In this document: one piece after another, positions 13,536-20,986 of the stretch
Position numbering within the stretch: the stretch's first letter is position 1
Layout of the letters: the number at the start of each line of letters is the position of its first letter
IMG/VR virus record: IMGVR_UViG_3300034375_006619
Span: 1 to 42,317 of that record
From: a virus
DNA length: 42,317 nucleotides
Reading direction: 5' to 3' (one strand)
The notes under the pieces: model-generated
Seen by the model: only the letters and a program-made list of their open reading frames with translations
Databases searched by the model: none
What the model was told of the DNA's origin: nothing
Program-made: the position numbers and the translations under genes

Positions 13536-13541
13536 TTGCAA
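13513..13541 (-). promoter_or_regulatory. promoter of the HTH-PrimPol unit (TTGCAA-N17-TATCGT)
   Basis: Minus strand TTGCAA at 13541-13536 and TATCGT at 13518-13513. Its elements interlock with the plus-strand promoter, so the two probably exclude each other. Confidence 0.65.
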
Positions 13542-13600
13542 CGTCGAGAGAGAAAAGCAGGGCGCAAAGCTCGACCGCCCTATAACCCAATGGGGAACAC

Positions 13601-14365
13601 ATGAGCATCCTATCTACCATTAGCAAGCCACAAGACCGGGCGATCATTGCCACGATCTGCGGTGATTCAGGAATGGGCAAAACCACGCTTGCCGCAACCT
13701 TCCCCAATCCTATCGTTATCCGCGCAGAAGATGGTTTGCAGGCTATTCCGGCAGACCAGCGGCCAGACGCTTTCCCGCTGTTACAAAAGGTCGACGATCT
13801 TTTTGAGCAGCTGCTCGCCTTGGTTAAAGAAGATCACAGCTACAAGACCGTTATCATTGATAGCGTGACTGCCCTTGAGCGCTTGTTCATTCAGCGCATT
13901 ATCGAAAGTGACCCAAAGATGCCTAGCAGTATTAACCAAGCGCTTGGCGGGTGGGGCGCTGGGATGGCGGCAGTGGCCAGTCTTCACCAGCGTGTGCGCA
14001 AAGCATGCGGCGTGCTGAACGAGCGAAAAGGTATGCATGTTGTCTTTATCGCGCACGCTGATACGGAAACGATTGAATTACCAGACCAAGATCCATATAC
14101 GCGCTACAGCCTCCGCCTTGGCAAAAAGAGCGTTGCTCCGTATGTTGACGACTCCGACGTTGTTGGCTTTTTGAAGCTGGAAACCTTCACCCAAGGCGAC
14201 GGCGAACGCAAGAAAGCCATCAGCGACGGCACTCGCCTTTTGGTAACGTATGCCACAGCGTCGAACGTAAGTAAGAACCGCTACGGCATCACGGACGACT
14301 TAACCGTGGCGCAAGGTGCAAACCCATTGGCCGATATTGTCCCATCACTCAAGCAACAAGCATAA
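13601..14365 (+). CDS. Sak4-like RecA-type ATPase (single-strand annealing protein family)
   Basis: 254 aa. Walker A at 21-29 (GDSGMGKTT), Walker B around Asp87 (TVIIDS). The body matches phage AAA_24/Sak4 nucleotide-binding proteins, RecA-core ATPases that anneal or exchange strands in phage recombination. Neighbours support this: an SSB-like gene follows after 12 nt, then a YqaJ exonuclease. GGGGAAC lies before the ATG. It probably acts with the SSB, whose acidic tip often contacts Sak4 partners (known for the family, inferred here). Confidence 0.85.
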   Translation: MSILSTISKPQDRAIIATICGDSGMGKTTLAATFPNPIVIRAEDGLQAIPADQRPDAFPLLQKVDDLFEQLLALVKEDHSYKTVIIDSVTALERLFIQRIIESDPKMPSSINQALGGWGAGMAAVASLHQRVRKACGVLNERKGMHVVFIAHADTETIELPDQDPYTRYSLRLGKKSVAPYVDDSDVVGFLKLETFTQGDGERKKAISDGTRLLVTYATASNVSKNRYGITDDLTVAQGANPLADIVPSLKQQA

Positions 14366-14377
14366 GGAAAAGAAACT

Positions 14378-14956
14378 ATGTCATTTTGGCAAACTAGCGA
14401 CAATGAGCGCCTACAAACTACCGGCGAATACGACGCTGGCGGCAATATGGAGCCAATCCCGGCTAACACACAAGTACTAGCCGCGCCGGACGAGGCGAAA
14501 TGGGACGAATACGACGGCGTCGAATACGTCAGCATCCGCTGGAACGTGCTTGCGCCGAAAGAGTACGCAAACCGCAAGATTTCCCAAAAGCTAAAGGTTT
14601 ACGAACCAGACGCCAAAAAGGCCGACAAGGCTAAACGCATGCTGGCTGCTATCGACGCGAACGCTGGCGGAAAGCTGCTCCAATCTGGCCAAGTGCCTAG
14701 CGATCTTGACCTGACCCGTAACTTGGTCAACAAGCCGATGATGCTGCTGCTACAGGTTTGGGCTATCGAGAAGGAAGCCGACGGAACGCCGATCCCTAAG
14801 GCTGACCAGAAGCGCGGCAACTGGGTAGCCAAAGTAGCCCCGCGTAACGCTGCTAAGGCACCTGCGCCAGCTTCTGCGCCTGCTCCGGCTGGTGAGGCTC
14901 ATTCTCCGGCACCAAAGCCTGCGGATGATCAGTTTGACGACGATATCCCGTTCTGA
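14378..14956 (+). CDS. DUF669-like single-stranded DNA-binding protein
   Basis: 192 aa. The OB-like body has VEYVSIRWNVLAPKEYANRKI. A Pro/Ala linker (about 160-180) leads to the acidic tip DDQFDDDIPF, the classic SSB C-terminus that recruits partners. AAGGAAA precedes the ATG. Its place between Sak4 and exonuclease genes fits a phage SSB protecting recombination intermediates. Family named from memory of the pattern. Confidence 0.8.
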   Translation: MSFWQTSDNERLQTTGEYDAGGNMEPIPANTQVLAAPDEAKWDEYDGVEYVSIRWNVLAPKEYANRKISQKLKVYEPDAKKADKAKRMLAAIDANAGGKLLQSGQVPSDLDLTRNLVNKPMMLLLQVWAIEKEADGTPIPKADQKRGNWVAKVAPRNAAKAPAPASAPAPAGEAHSPAPKPADDQFDDDIPF

Positions 14957-14964
14957 TAACAACA

Positions 14965-14988
14965 GGGGCGCCTAGCGCCCCGCCTTTT
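14965..14988 (+). terminator. weak intrinsic terminator or attenuator
   Basis: GGGGCGC / GCGCCCC stem with a 3-nt loop, then GCC and four U. It lies between the SSB and exonuclease genes and may reduce read-through or protect the upstream mRNA. Confidence 0.55.
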
Positions 14989-15001
14989 AATGGGGTGAAT
15001 T

Positions 15002-15865
15002 ATGGAAAAGCAACGAAGTGCAGAATGGTTTGAAAAACGCAAAGGCCGAGTGACTGGTTCGGTCGCTGGCGCTATCTTGGGTCTTAATCCTTGGATGACG
15101 GCAGACGACGTGCTGCGCCGCATGGTGCGCGAGTATCACGGCGCTGAATCTGAGTTTACCGGCAACGGCGCGACTGAATACGGCCAAGCGCACGAAGAAC
15201 AGGCGGCTTTTGATTATCAGCTTGACACAGGGCGCACAGTGCAGGAGTGCGGGTTCTTTACTTTTGAGGATTGGCTAGGCGCAAGCCCTGACGGCCTTAT
15301 TGGCTTCGACGGCCTTGTAGAGTTCAAGTGCCCTTACAGCAAACGCAACGGCGGCGAGTTCAAGCCGCTATCTGAGCAGCCGCATTACTACGCGCAAGTG
15401 CAGATCGAGCTTTTGTGCGCTGACCGCCATTGGTGCGACTTTTACCAGTGGTCGCCGGTTCAGGCGGCAAGCCTAGAGCGCGTCGAGCGAAGTGACCAGT
15501 GGCTTGCAGAAAACTTGCCGACGCTAAAGGCGTTTCACTGCCGGTATCTTGCCGCGCTTAAGGCTCCTGCCCAGCATCTAGAGCCAAAGCGCCCGACCGT
15601 AGACAGCCAAGAGGCCCGCCGCCTACTGGAAGAAATCGACGAACTGTCTGATGCTATCGACATGGCGACCGAGCGCAAAAAAGAAGCAATGGCCGCGCTG
15701 GTCAAGTTATGCAAAGACCAGAACGCCGAGGTTTGCGGACGCCTGCTAACCAATGTCGAGCACCAAGGGAGCGTGAACTACTCCAAGATAGTAAAAGAGC
15801 ACTGCCCCGGCGTTGATGTTGAGCAATATCGTGGCAAAGCGTCGAGCTATTGGAGGCTGAGTTAA
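15002..15865 (+). CDS. YqaJ-type exonuclease (lambda Exo-like)
   Basis: 287 aa. The N-terminus QRSAEWFEKRKGRVTGS and G-x-N-PW block, Glu65/66 in GQAHEEQA, then the PD-(D/E)-x-K core GASPDGL (Asp97) and VEFKCP (Glu107, Lys109). This is the YqaJ viral recombinase/lambda exonuclease fold that resects 5' ends. A helical C-terminal region (about 200-250) follows. Together with Sak4 and SSB it makes a complete exonuclease/annealase pair. GGGGTGA precedes the ATG. Confidence 0.9.
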   Translation: MEKQRSAEWFEKRKGRVTGSVAGAILGLNPWMTADDVLRRMVREYHGAESEFTGNGATEYGQAHEEQAAFDYQLDTGRTVQECGFFTFEDWLGASPDGLIGFDGLVEFKCPYSKRNGGEFKPLSEQPHYYAQVQIELLCADRHWCDFYQWSPVQAASLERVERSDQWLAENLPTLKAFHCRYLAALKAPAQHLEPKRPTVDSQEARRLLEEIDELSDAIDMATERKKEAMAALVKLCKDQNAEVCGRLLTNVEHQGSVNYSKIVKEHCPGVDVEQYRGKASSYWRLS

Positions 15866-17646
15866 TGGCATACCGCTGGTATCAGCAGGAAGCCCACGTT
15901 TGTGTCATTCAGCATGTGCGCGGCTCAGTTGAGCCGTGCCTTGTTGAGGCCACGACCGGCGCGGGCAAGTCGCATATTGTCGCAGGCGTTGCCGCTGAAC
16001 TGCACCGACTGAGCGGCGGCAAGCATGTTTTATGCCTTGCTCCGTCGAGCGAACTGGTCACGCAAAACCGCGAAAAGTACAAGGCGACCGGCAACCCGTC
16101 TAGCATCTATAGCGCGTCCGCTGGCTCAAAGTGCCTACGCCATCCTGTCGTGTTCGCCACTCCCGGCACGTTTAAGAAAGTAGCTAAGCGCATGGGCGCG
16201 AAGTTCTGCGCCGTTATCATGGATGAAGCGCACGGCATCACGCCAACAGTGCGCGGCATCATCGACGATATGCGCGAGTCAAATCCAAACCTGCGCGTAA
16301 TTGGCTTGACCGCCACGCCTTATCGCCTAGGAAGCGGCTATATCTACCGCATGGACGACAAAGGCCGCGCCATGACCGACCATAATGCGCGTGACCCGTA
16401 CTTCGCCAAGCTGGTTTATCGTATCCAAGCGCATACGTTGATTGCGGAAGGCTTCCTAACAAAGCCCAAGATCGGCGAAGTTGCAGAGCATTACGACACA
16501 AGCGGCCTTCACCTTAACGCTCGCGGCCAATTCGATGCCGCCGATATTGACCGCGCATTCATGGGGCATGGGCGGCTTACCTCAGCAATCGTCGGCGATG
16601 TTGTGCGGCGCTCGCAAAACCGGCGCGGGGTTATGTTCTTTGCTGCCAGTATCGAGCATGCGCAAGAGGTGATGGCTAGTCTACCGCCTTCGCTTAGCGC
16701 GCTGGTCACCGGCGAAACGTCAAAGGCAGACCGCGCTGACATTCTTAAGCGGTTTAAGGCGCAAAAGATCAAGTATCTTGTTAACGTATCAGTACTGACT
16801 ACCGGCTTTGACGCGCCACACGTTGACGTAGTGGCCATCCTGCGCAAAACCGAGTCTGTCGGTTTATTGCAGCAGATTATCGGGCGCGGCTTGCGTATCT
16901 GCGACGGTAAGGAAGATTGCTTGATTCTCGACTACGCCGAAAATATTGCTGACCACTGCCCAGACGGTGATATTTTTGCGCCTGAGATCACGGCGGCATA
17001 CAAGTCAGGTGAGTCAGTTCCGCTTGAAGTGTGCTGCCCCGACTGCATGACCGTGCAAGAGTTTACCGCGCGGCCAAACGATGAAGGCTATGCGATCAGT
17101 AAGGAAGGCTACTTTCTCGACTTGGAAGGCGAGCCAATACAGACGGACGCAGGCCCGATGCCTGCACACTACGGACGGCGATGCTTTGGTATTGACCGGC
17201 ACGGCACGCGCTGCGGCTATCGTTGGACGCTTAAGCGCTGCCCGGTGTGTGCAGAGGATAACGACATAGCTGCACGGCGCTGCCATTCTTGCAAAGCCGA
17301 ACTGATTGACCCGAACGAGCGCCTGCGCCTTGACTTTGCGGCGCTAAAGAAAGACCCTACGCGCTTACAGGTTGACGAGGTGCTAGACTGGAAAGTCAAT
17401 TCAACCATGACACGCGCCGGAAAAGAGGCAATCACGGTTGACTATGTGACGCCATATCGCCAGTTTCGCGTCTGGCTTGCGCCTTATGCGAAGGGAGGCC
17501 AGCCACTTGCCGACTATCGCCAGTGGTACGAAGCGACGGACGGCGGCACCGTGAAGCCTGAAACGATCACTTACCGAAAAGACCCAGAATCAGGGTTTTA
17601 TCGTGTGCATGGGTACTGGGAGGAAAAGGATGAAATTCAGCAATGA
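15865..17646 (+). CDS. SF2 DEAD/DEAH-box helicase with C-terminal zinc motifs
   Basis: 593 aa. Start MAYRWYQQEA overlaps the exonuclease stop (TAATG) and has GGAGG 9 nt upstream. Walker A at about 29-36 (ATTGAGKS), DEAH box at 120-123, motif III LTATP around 149, motif VI QIIGRGLR. This is the SSL2/RAD25-like superfamily II layout frequent in phages with Sak4/YqaJ modules. The C-terminal third carries Cys pairs (CCPDC; CPVCAEDND; CHSCKAEL), consistent with zinc ribbons. It probably unwinds or remodels recombination or origin DNA. Confidence 0.88.
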   Translation: MAYRWYQQEAHVCVIQHVRGSVEPCLVEATTGAGKSHIVAGVAAELHRLSGGKHVLCLAPSSELVTQNREKYKATGNPSSIYSASAGSKCLRHPVVFATPGTFKKVAKRMGAKFCAVIMDEAHGITPTVRGIIDDMRESNPNLRVIGLTATPYRLGSGYIYRMDDKGRAMTDHNARDPYFAKLVYRIQAHTLIAEGFLTKPKIGEVAEHYDTSGLHLNARGQFDAADIDRAFMGHGRLTSAIVGDVVRRSQNRRGVMFFAASIEHAQEVMASLPPSLSALVTGETSKADRADILKRFKAQKIKYLVNVSVLTTGFDAPHVDVVAILRKTESVGLLQQIIGRGLRICDGKEDCLILDYAENIADHCPDGDIFAPEITAAYKSGESVPLEVCCPDCMTVQEFTARPNDEGYAISKEGYFLDLEGEPIQTDAGPMPAHYGRRCFGIDRHGTRCGYRWTLKRCPVCAEDNDIAARRCHSCKAELIDPNERLRLDFAALKKDPTRLQVDEVLDWKVNSTMTRAGKEAITVDYVTPYRQFRVWLAPYAKGGQPLADYRQWYEATDGGTVKPETITYRKDPESGFYRVHGYWEEKDEIQQ

Positions 17647-18043
17647 CATACCTGTATTTGGTGATACCAAGTGGCGCGGCGAATGCCCTAGCGAGTCAGC
17701 CGAGCAGGTGACGTTTTTTGGCAAGCTGCGCCGTGAATTGCCGGAACTGGCTGCGGTAGCCATCCACCCGCGCAACGAAGGAAAGCGCACGCACGGCCAG
17801 ACGATGCGCCACAAGGCGGAAGGCATGACACCGGGCGCGTCCGACATAATTATTCCCGGCTTGCCTGCGTTTGTATGCGAGCTAAAGCGCAAAGACCACA
17901 CAAAAAGCCGATGGCAACCGCAACAGCCGGAATATCTTGAGCAGTGCAAAAAGCTAGGCGCTTTCGCTTGCGTTGCGCTTGGGCATGAGGCAGCATGGCA
18001 GGCTCTAAAGGAGTGGCAAAAATCACTAAAGCCCACACAGTGA
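17630..18043 (+). CDS. VRR-NUC nuclease
   Basis: 137 aa from MKFSNDIPVFGD. GGAGGAAAAGG lies directly upstream, so the longer frame from 17603 is not preferred. The pattern GMTPGASDIIIP followed by FVCELKRKD is the VRR-NUC version of the PD-(D/E)-x-K nuclease core (Asp, Glu, Lys). Such stand-alone phage domains are thought to cut branched DNA, resembling Holliday-junction or flap nucleases. It overlaps the helicase end by 17 nt. Confidence 0.85.
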   Translation: MKFSNDIPVFGDTKWRGECPSESAEQVTFFGKLRRELPELAAVAIHPRNEGKRTHGQTMRHKAEGMTPGASDIIIPGLPAFVCELKRKDHTKSRWQPQQPEYLEQCKKLGAFACVALGHEAAWQALKEWQKSLKPTQ

Positions 18044-18198
18044 AAGTTCGCGGCTATGCCGTGTTCACGATGATTTTAACGGACGACGAAAGCCCGGAAG
18101 CGGTTTGCCGTCGTGTTTTTGGGGGTAGATTGGAATGGATAGACAAGAATACCGCCAACGCGCCTACGAATTCGCGCACCGAACGCCAAAGAAGTTGA
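17995..18198 (+). CDS. small basic hypothetical protein
   Basis: 67 aa, MAGSKGVAKITKAHTVKVRG. GAGG stands 5 nt before the ATG, inside the VRR-NUC gene. A GTG seven codons later is an alternative start. Contains DDESPEAVCRRVFGGRLEWI. It overlaps genes at both ends by about 50-65 nt, more than is usual here, so the exact limits are uncertain. Confidence 0.5.
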   Translation: MAGSKGVAKITKAHTVKVRGYAVFTMILTDDESPEAVCRRVFGGRLEWIDKNTANAPTNSRTERQRS

Positions 18199-18329
18199 CC
18201 GGCGAACAAGTGCGCGATATAAGGGTGCGTGCCGGTATGGGCGTTAGTCAAAAACTAATGGCTGCGCAGTACGGCGTGCATAAGAACACAATCAACCGGG
18301 TAGTTAATTATTGGAGTTGGACGAAATGA
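18135..18329 (+). CDS. HTH protein
   Basis: 64 aa. Residues about 20-58 (LTGEQVRDIRVRAGMGVSQK then AAQYGVHKNTINRVVN) form a helix-turn-helix typical of small phage DNA-binding or resolvase-like HTH domains. GGGGG lies about 9-10 nt upstream. ATGA overlap with the MazG-like gene. Confidence 0.65.
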   Translation: MDRQEYRQRAYEFAHRTPKKLTGEQVRDIRVRAGMGVSQKLMAAQYGVHKNTINRVVNYWSWTK

Positions 18330-18841
18330 CAATGACCTTTGAAGAATTTAAAACCAACGTCGAGCAATGGGCGACTGAGCGCGGCATCTACGAACACAGC
18401 ACACCGCTAGCTCAGGCGCTCAAGGCATGCAGCGAGGTGGGCGAGCTATGCGACGCAGTGATTAAGGGCAACCTCGACGCTATGGCCGATGCTGTTGGTG
18501 ATGTGGCGGTTTGTTTGGTGAATGTCTTGCACATGAAATGCGCGCCGTTAGACCTTGATTACATTTTTGGAGAAACACCAGCCAAAATTGACTTGGAAAT
18601 TAAGCGTGCAGTCGCTGGAATCAGCTTTGCAGTTGGGAATGTCAGCTACTCGGTTGCAGAAGGGTATGACTGCGAACCGTTGGAAGAGGTTTTAGATGCA
18701 TCCTTTTATGCGCTGCGCATGACCTGCATTGCAGCAGAACTAGACTTCCTAGACTGCTGCGAAAAAGCATGGAACGAAATCAAAGACCGAAAAGGCCGCA
18801 TGGTTCCGGGCGGGGCGTTTGTTAAGGATGGCGAGCAATGA
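18326..18841 (+). CDS. MazG-like nucleotide pyrophosphohydrolase
   Basis: 171 aa from MTMTFEEFKTN. Contains the all-alpha NTP-PPase signature E-x2-E-x12-28-E-x2-D in the form SEVGELCDAVIKGNL and DAVGDVAVCLVNVL. The family hydrolyses NTP or dNTP to NMP and pyrophosphate and in phages can adjust dNTP pools or blunt (p)ppGpp signalling. It is the second protein of this superfamily in the window, after 3131-3742. The C-terminal half (about 90-160) resembles the first, suggesting an internal duplication or a degenerate second domain (inference). Confidence 0.8.
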   Translation: MTMTFEEFKTNVEQWATERGIYEHSTPLAQALKACSEVGELCDAVIKGNLDAMADAVGDVAVCLVNVLHMKCAPLDLDYIFGETPAKIDLEIKRAVAGISFAVGNVSYSVAEGYDCEPLEEVLDASFYALRMTCIAAELDFLDCCEKAWNEIKDRKGRMVPGGAFVKDGEQ

Positions 18842-19473
18842 TTAAGCGATACGAACTAAACCAAGCAGGGCGCGACTTCGTTGTCGGTGATATTCATGGC
18901 GCATTCGATAAACTAAGCGAAAAGCTGGAAGCAATCGGCTTTAACGAATTGAAAGACCGCCTATTCTCATGCGGCGATCTTGTTGATCGAAACCCCGGCA
19001 GCGTGGACGCGCTAGGCTGGCTTGCTAAGCCTTGGTTTCATCCTGTGCGCGGCAACCATGACGACTATGTATGTCGGTATTTAACCTGCGACCATGAAAA
19101 TTGGATTTATAATGGTGGCGCTTGGTTTTTTGGGCTAAGCTCAGCCGAGCAAAGAGAATTTTTCGTCCAGTTTAATGAGCTGCCGCTGGTTATCGACGTC
19201 GAAACATCGTCAGGCTTGGTCGGAATCGTTCACGCTGACCCGATAGTTTCAGATTGGGGCGATCTGTCTGCCTTCATGAGTAATCGCAACCGCCAACGGC
19301 TAATGTGGTCGCGCGAGCGATTTGAGAGCGAAAACACCTCCACAGTTACCGGCATTGCGCGCGTCTATTGTGGGCATACGCCGGTGCATGAGCCTGTAAC
19401 GCTAGGCAACGTGCACCATATCGACACAGCGGGATGGCATAGCAGCGGCTACTTTACTGTCATTCAGCTTTAA
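18838..19473 (+). CDS. NinI-like serine/threonine protein phosphatase
   Basis: 211 aa. Full set of calcineurin-type motifs: GDIHG (Asp18, His20), GDLVDR (Asp47), RGNHDD (Asn73, His74), VHAD (His132) and GHTP (His180). Length and layout match lambda NinI (protein phosphatase 221). Coupled to the MazG-like gene by an ATGA overlap. It is the last gene of the replication operon and converges with the spanin gene by 14 nt; no terminator is visible between them. Confidence 0.88.
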   Translation: MIKRYELNQAGRDFVVGDIHGAFDKLSEKLEAIGFNELKDRLFSCGDLVDRNPGSVDALGWLAKPWFHPVRGNHDDYVCRYLTCDHENWIYNGGAWFFGLSSAEQREFFVQFNELPLVIDVETSSGLVGIVHADPIVSDWGDLSAFMSNRNRQRLMWSRERFESENTSTVTGIARVYCGHTPVHEPVTLGNVHHIDTAGWHSSGYFTVIQL

Positions 19474-19900
19474 GGATAGCCTGACAAGCGGCTAGTTTGT
19501 TTTCTAGCCGCACGGCTCCTGCTCGCAAGTCTCGAACAAGCCGTCTATGATCGGCGTCAAGCTCGGCTCGGGCGCTAGAATCCACGCCGGAATCTCCGGC
19601 TTCGGGCACTGCGGGACAGGCTGCGCGGATGAACACGCGCTGAGTAGCAGGCTCAGGGATAGCAGCCAGCCCAGCTTGTATCTTGTCGTGATAATACTGC
19701 TCAATCTTGGCCACCTCTTTTTGCGCTTTGGTCTGCTCGGCTTGTAGGTCTTGCGCGGCTTCTGCCTTTGCCTGTGCTGCGTCGCGCTCCATTCGACTGA
19801 CTACGGCGTCATGCCACAAGTAAACCGCCAGCGCGCCAGCTAGGGCGCTTGCGGCGTAGGGCAATGCCTTAAGATAAGAAGAGGACACGCTGAGCCTCAC
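19460..19900 (-). CDS. Rz: Rz-like inner-membrane spanin
   Basis: 146 aa. N-terminal membrane anchor (about residues 11-28, LPYAASALAGALAVYLW) followed by a long periplasmic coiled coil rich in Ala, Gln, Glu and Lys (35-75), then a RAACPAVP motif and a helical C-terminus: the usual Rz plan. It fuses inner and outer membranes with Rz1 at the end of lysis. Overlaps the endolysin gene by 32 nt and contains Rz1 in another frame. Confidence 0.8.
   Translation of the reverse strand: MRLSVSSSYLKALPYAASALAGALAVYLWHDAVVSRMERDAAQAKAEAAQDLQAEQTKAQKEVAKIEQYYHDKIQAGLAAIPEPATQRVFIRAACPAVPEAGDSGVDSSARAELDADHRRLVRDLRAGAVRLENKLAACQAILKAE
19504..19704 (-). CDS. Rz1: Rz1-like outer-membrane spanin lipoprotein (embedded in Rz)
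   Basis: 66 aa in a different frame wholly inside Rz. A basic start, a hydrophobic core and the lipobox LLLSAC (Cys24) are followed by a proline-rich stretch (QPVPQCPKPEIPAW, APEPSLTP), the hallmark of Rz1 o-spanins. The nested arrangement is the strongest support. Confidence 0.8.
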   Translation of the reverse strand: MSSIITTRYKLGWLLSLSLLLSACSSAQPVPQCPKPEIPAWILAPEPSLTPIIDGLFETCEQEPCG

Positions 19901-20294
19901 ACCGTCTGGTTAATCCGGCCAACACTTTGCCGCCTGCTTTATTCCATCTGGCGAACTCGCGCGCCGCGCCTTCAATGTCGCCGCCCTTGGCTTTGCGTAG
20001 CAGTGTCGAGCGCTCGAACGCGCCAACCCCGACGTTAAACGAAAAACTGACCAGCGCGTCAAATTGGCTTTGTGTTGCGTTTGGAAGGTGTCGATCTACG
20101 GCCAGCTCGAAGCGCACAAGGTCGGACGCCAGTAGCCTGTCTGCGTGCTCTTGTGTGATAGTCTCGCCGATTTTAACGCCGCCCGTGTGGCCATAGCCTA
20201 TGGTCGGCACGCCAGCTGGGCATAAGTAGGCTGTAAGGTTGCAGCCCTCAAAGCGTTTGATTAAGTCGATACCGCGCTGGCTAGTCTTTTTCAT
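19869..20294 (-). CDS. GH24 endolysin (T4/P22-type lysozyme)
   Basis: 141 aa. The catalytic triad pattern E-x8-C/D-x5-T is present as Glu16, Cys25 and Thr31, followed by GYGHT; the body (QSQFDALVSFSFNVGVGAF) is typical of phage lysozymes. No signal or SAR segment, so release through a holin is expected. Likely holins are the small membrane proteins at 41412-42055 or 20379-20564. It precedes Rz/Rz1 in one lysis unit. Confidence 0.9.
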   Translation of the reverse strand: MKKTSQRGIDLIKRFEGCNLTAYLCPAGVPTIGYGHTGGVKIGETITQEHADRLLASDLVRFELAVDRHLPNATQSQFDALVSFSFNVGVGAFERSTLLRKAKGGDIEGAAREFARWNKAGGKVLAGLTRRCEAQRVLFLS

Positions 20295-20316
20295 GCCTAA
20301 ATTTTACCACTCCCCC

Positions 20317-20344
20317 TTGACACTGCGCCAGTGGGCGCTATAGT
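20317..20344 (+). promoter_or_regulatory. sigma70-like promoter (TTGACA-N16-TATAGT)
   Basis: Plus-strand TTGACA at 20317-20322 and TATAGT at 20339-20344, the same architecture as the minus-strand early promoters. It drives the small plus-strand cassette that ends at the terminator near 20982. Confidence 0.85.
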
Positions 20345-20378
20345 TCGCCGTACAAATCAAAAACAGAGGGATGTAGCA

Positions 20379-20564
20379 ATGAACCTAACCCCAAAAGAAT
20401 TCGCCATGCTGGTGACGCTGATCATGCTGTTTTTTGCTGCTGGCATAGTCGAGACTGCCCCGGTTGCCGTTACTGGGTTTATCGTTGTCGCCTGCATGGT
20501 GTCGGCATTCACGATTATCTACCTAACCTTGAAAGAGGAGGCGCGCGAAAATGATGATGTATGA
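20379..20564 (+). CDS. two-pass membrane protein, possible holin or early membrane protein
   Basis: 61 aa from MNLTPKEFAMLV; GAGGG sits 10 nt upstream, so the longer frame from 20331 is rejected. Two hydrophobic segments (about 9-26 and 29-49) and the charged tail KEEARENDDV. Size and topology are compatible with a class II holin next to the lysis genes, but its early-type promoter and opposite strand argue for another role. Confidence 0.65.
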   Translation: MNLTPKEFAMLVTLIMLFFAAGIVETAPVAVTGFIVVACMVSAFTIIYLTLKEEARENDDV

Positions 20565-20748
20565 CTTGAAAGCGCTGCTCGACGAAATGCTGACAGCGCA
20601 AGCAATGTACCTTAGCGCGCCGCACGGGCGCGAGGCTGACGAATGGTGCGCAAAGTACCGAAAAGCGCACAAGGCCTACGCAAAAGCCTGCATGAATCAC
20701 GTTACCGAGCTGCTAACCGATGAACCAAGCACAAAAGGCGAGCTATGA
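20551..20748 (+). CDS. small helical hypothetical protein
   Basis: 65 aa, starting with three consecutive Met codons. AGGAGG is 9 nt before the first. Largely helical (DLKALLDEMLTAQAMYLSAP; KYRKAHKAYAKACMNHV). Overlaps genes on both sides in other frames. Not recognised. Confidence 0.6.
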   Translation: MMMYDLKALLDEMLTAQAMYLSAPHGREADEWCAKYRKAHKAYAKACMNHVTELLTDEPSTKGEL

Positions 20749-20935
20749 AGCTGGAAAACTCGCCCACGTCTACGGCGTGCCAGAATTAGCAATCGACCAC
20801 GTTAGAGGCGAGCCTAAGACGTTCTGGCTTGCTGGATGGCATGATATGCGAGCCGAGCTGGTGCGAGTGCGATCACAAGCTAACCGGAACCGGCGCAGTG
20901 TTCTTTCAGAGTCTAGGCTGGCTGTACTGCAATAA
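20720..20935 (+). CDS. RMF-like small protein
   Basis: 71 aa. YEAGKLAHVYGVPELAIDHV followed by FWLAGWHDMRAE recalls the ribosome modulation factor pattern (a Y-x-x-G repeat, then W-x-x-GW). Phages often carry such small RMF-like domains; a ribosome-related role is only inferred. The Arg-rich C-terminus overlaps the Cys-rich ORF at 20841-20975, so one of the two frames may be shorter than drawn. Confidence 0.5.
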   Translation: MNQAQKASYEAGKLAHVYGVPELAIDHVRGEPKTFWLAGWHDMRAELVRVRSQANRNRRSVLSESRLAVLQ

Positions 20936-20975
20936 CTGCCGAGGATGGCAAGCAATAAGAAAGCCCCTCAAGTGA
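20841..20975 (+). CDS. 44-aa Cys-rich ORF overlapping the RMF-like gene
   Basis: MICEPSWCECDHKLTGTGAV followed by YCNNCRGWQAIRKPLK. Cysteines in C-x4-C-x-C plus C-x2-C form a plausible zinc ribbon. GGATGG lies just upstream of the ATG. It ends inside the terminator stem. In frame conflict with 20720-20935; its Cys pattern makes chance less likely. Confidence 0.4.
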   Translation: MICEPSWCECDHKLTGTGAVFFQSLGWLYCNNCRGWQAIRKPLK

Positions 20976-20986
20976 GGGGCTTTTGT
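20962..20986 (+). terminator. rho-independent terminator
   Basis: GCCCCTCA / TGAGGGGC stem with a very short loop and a U-rich tail (TTTTGTTT) on the plus strand. It ends the plus-strand cassette and may also serve the converging late operon, with a weaker U-run on that strand. Confidence 0.8.
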
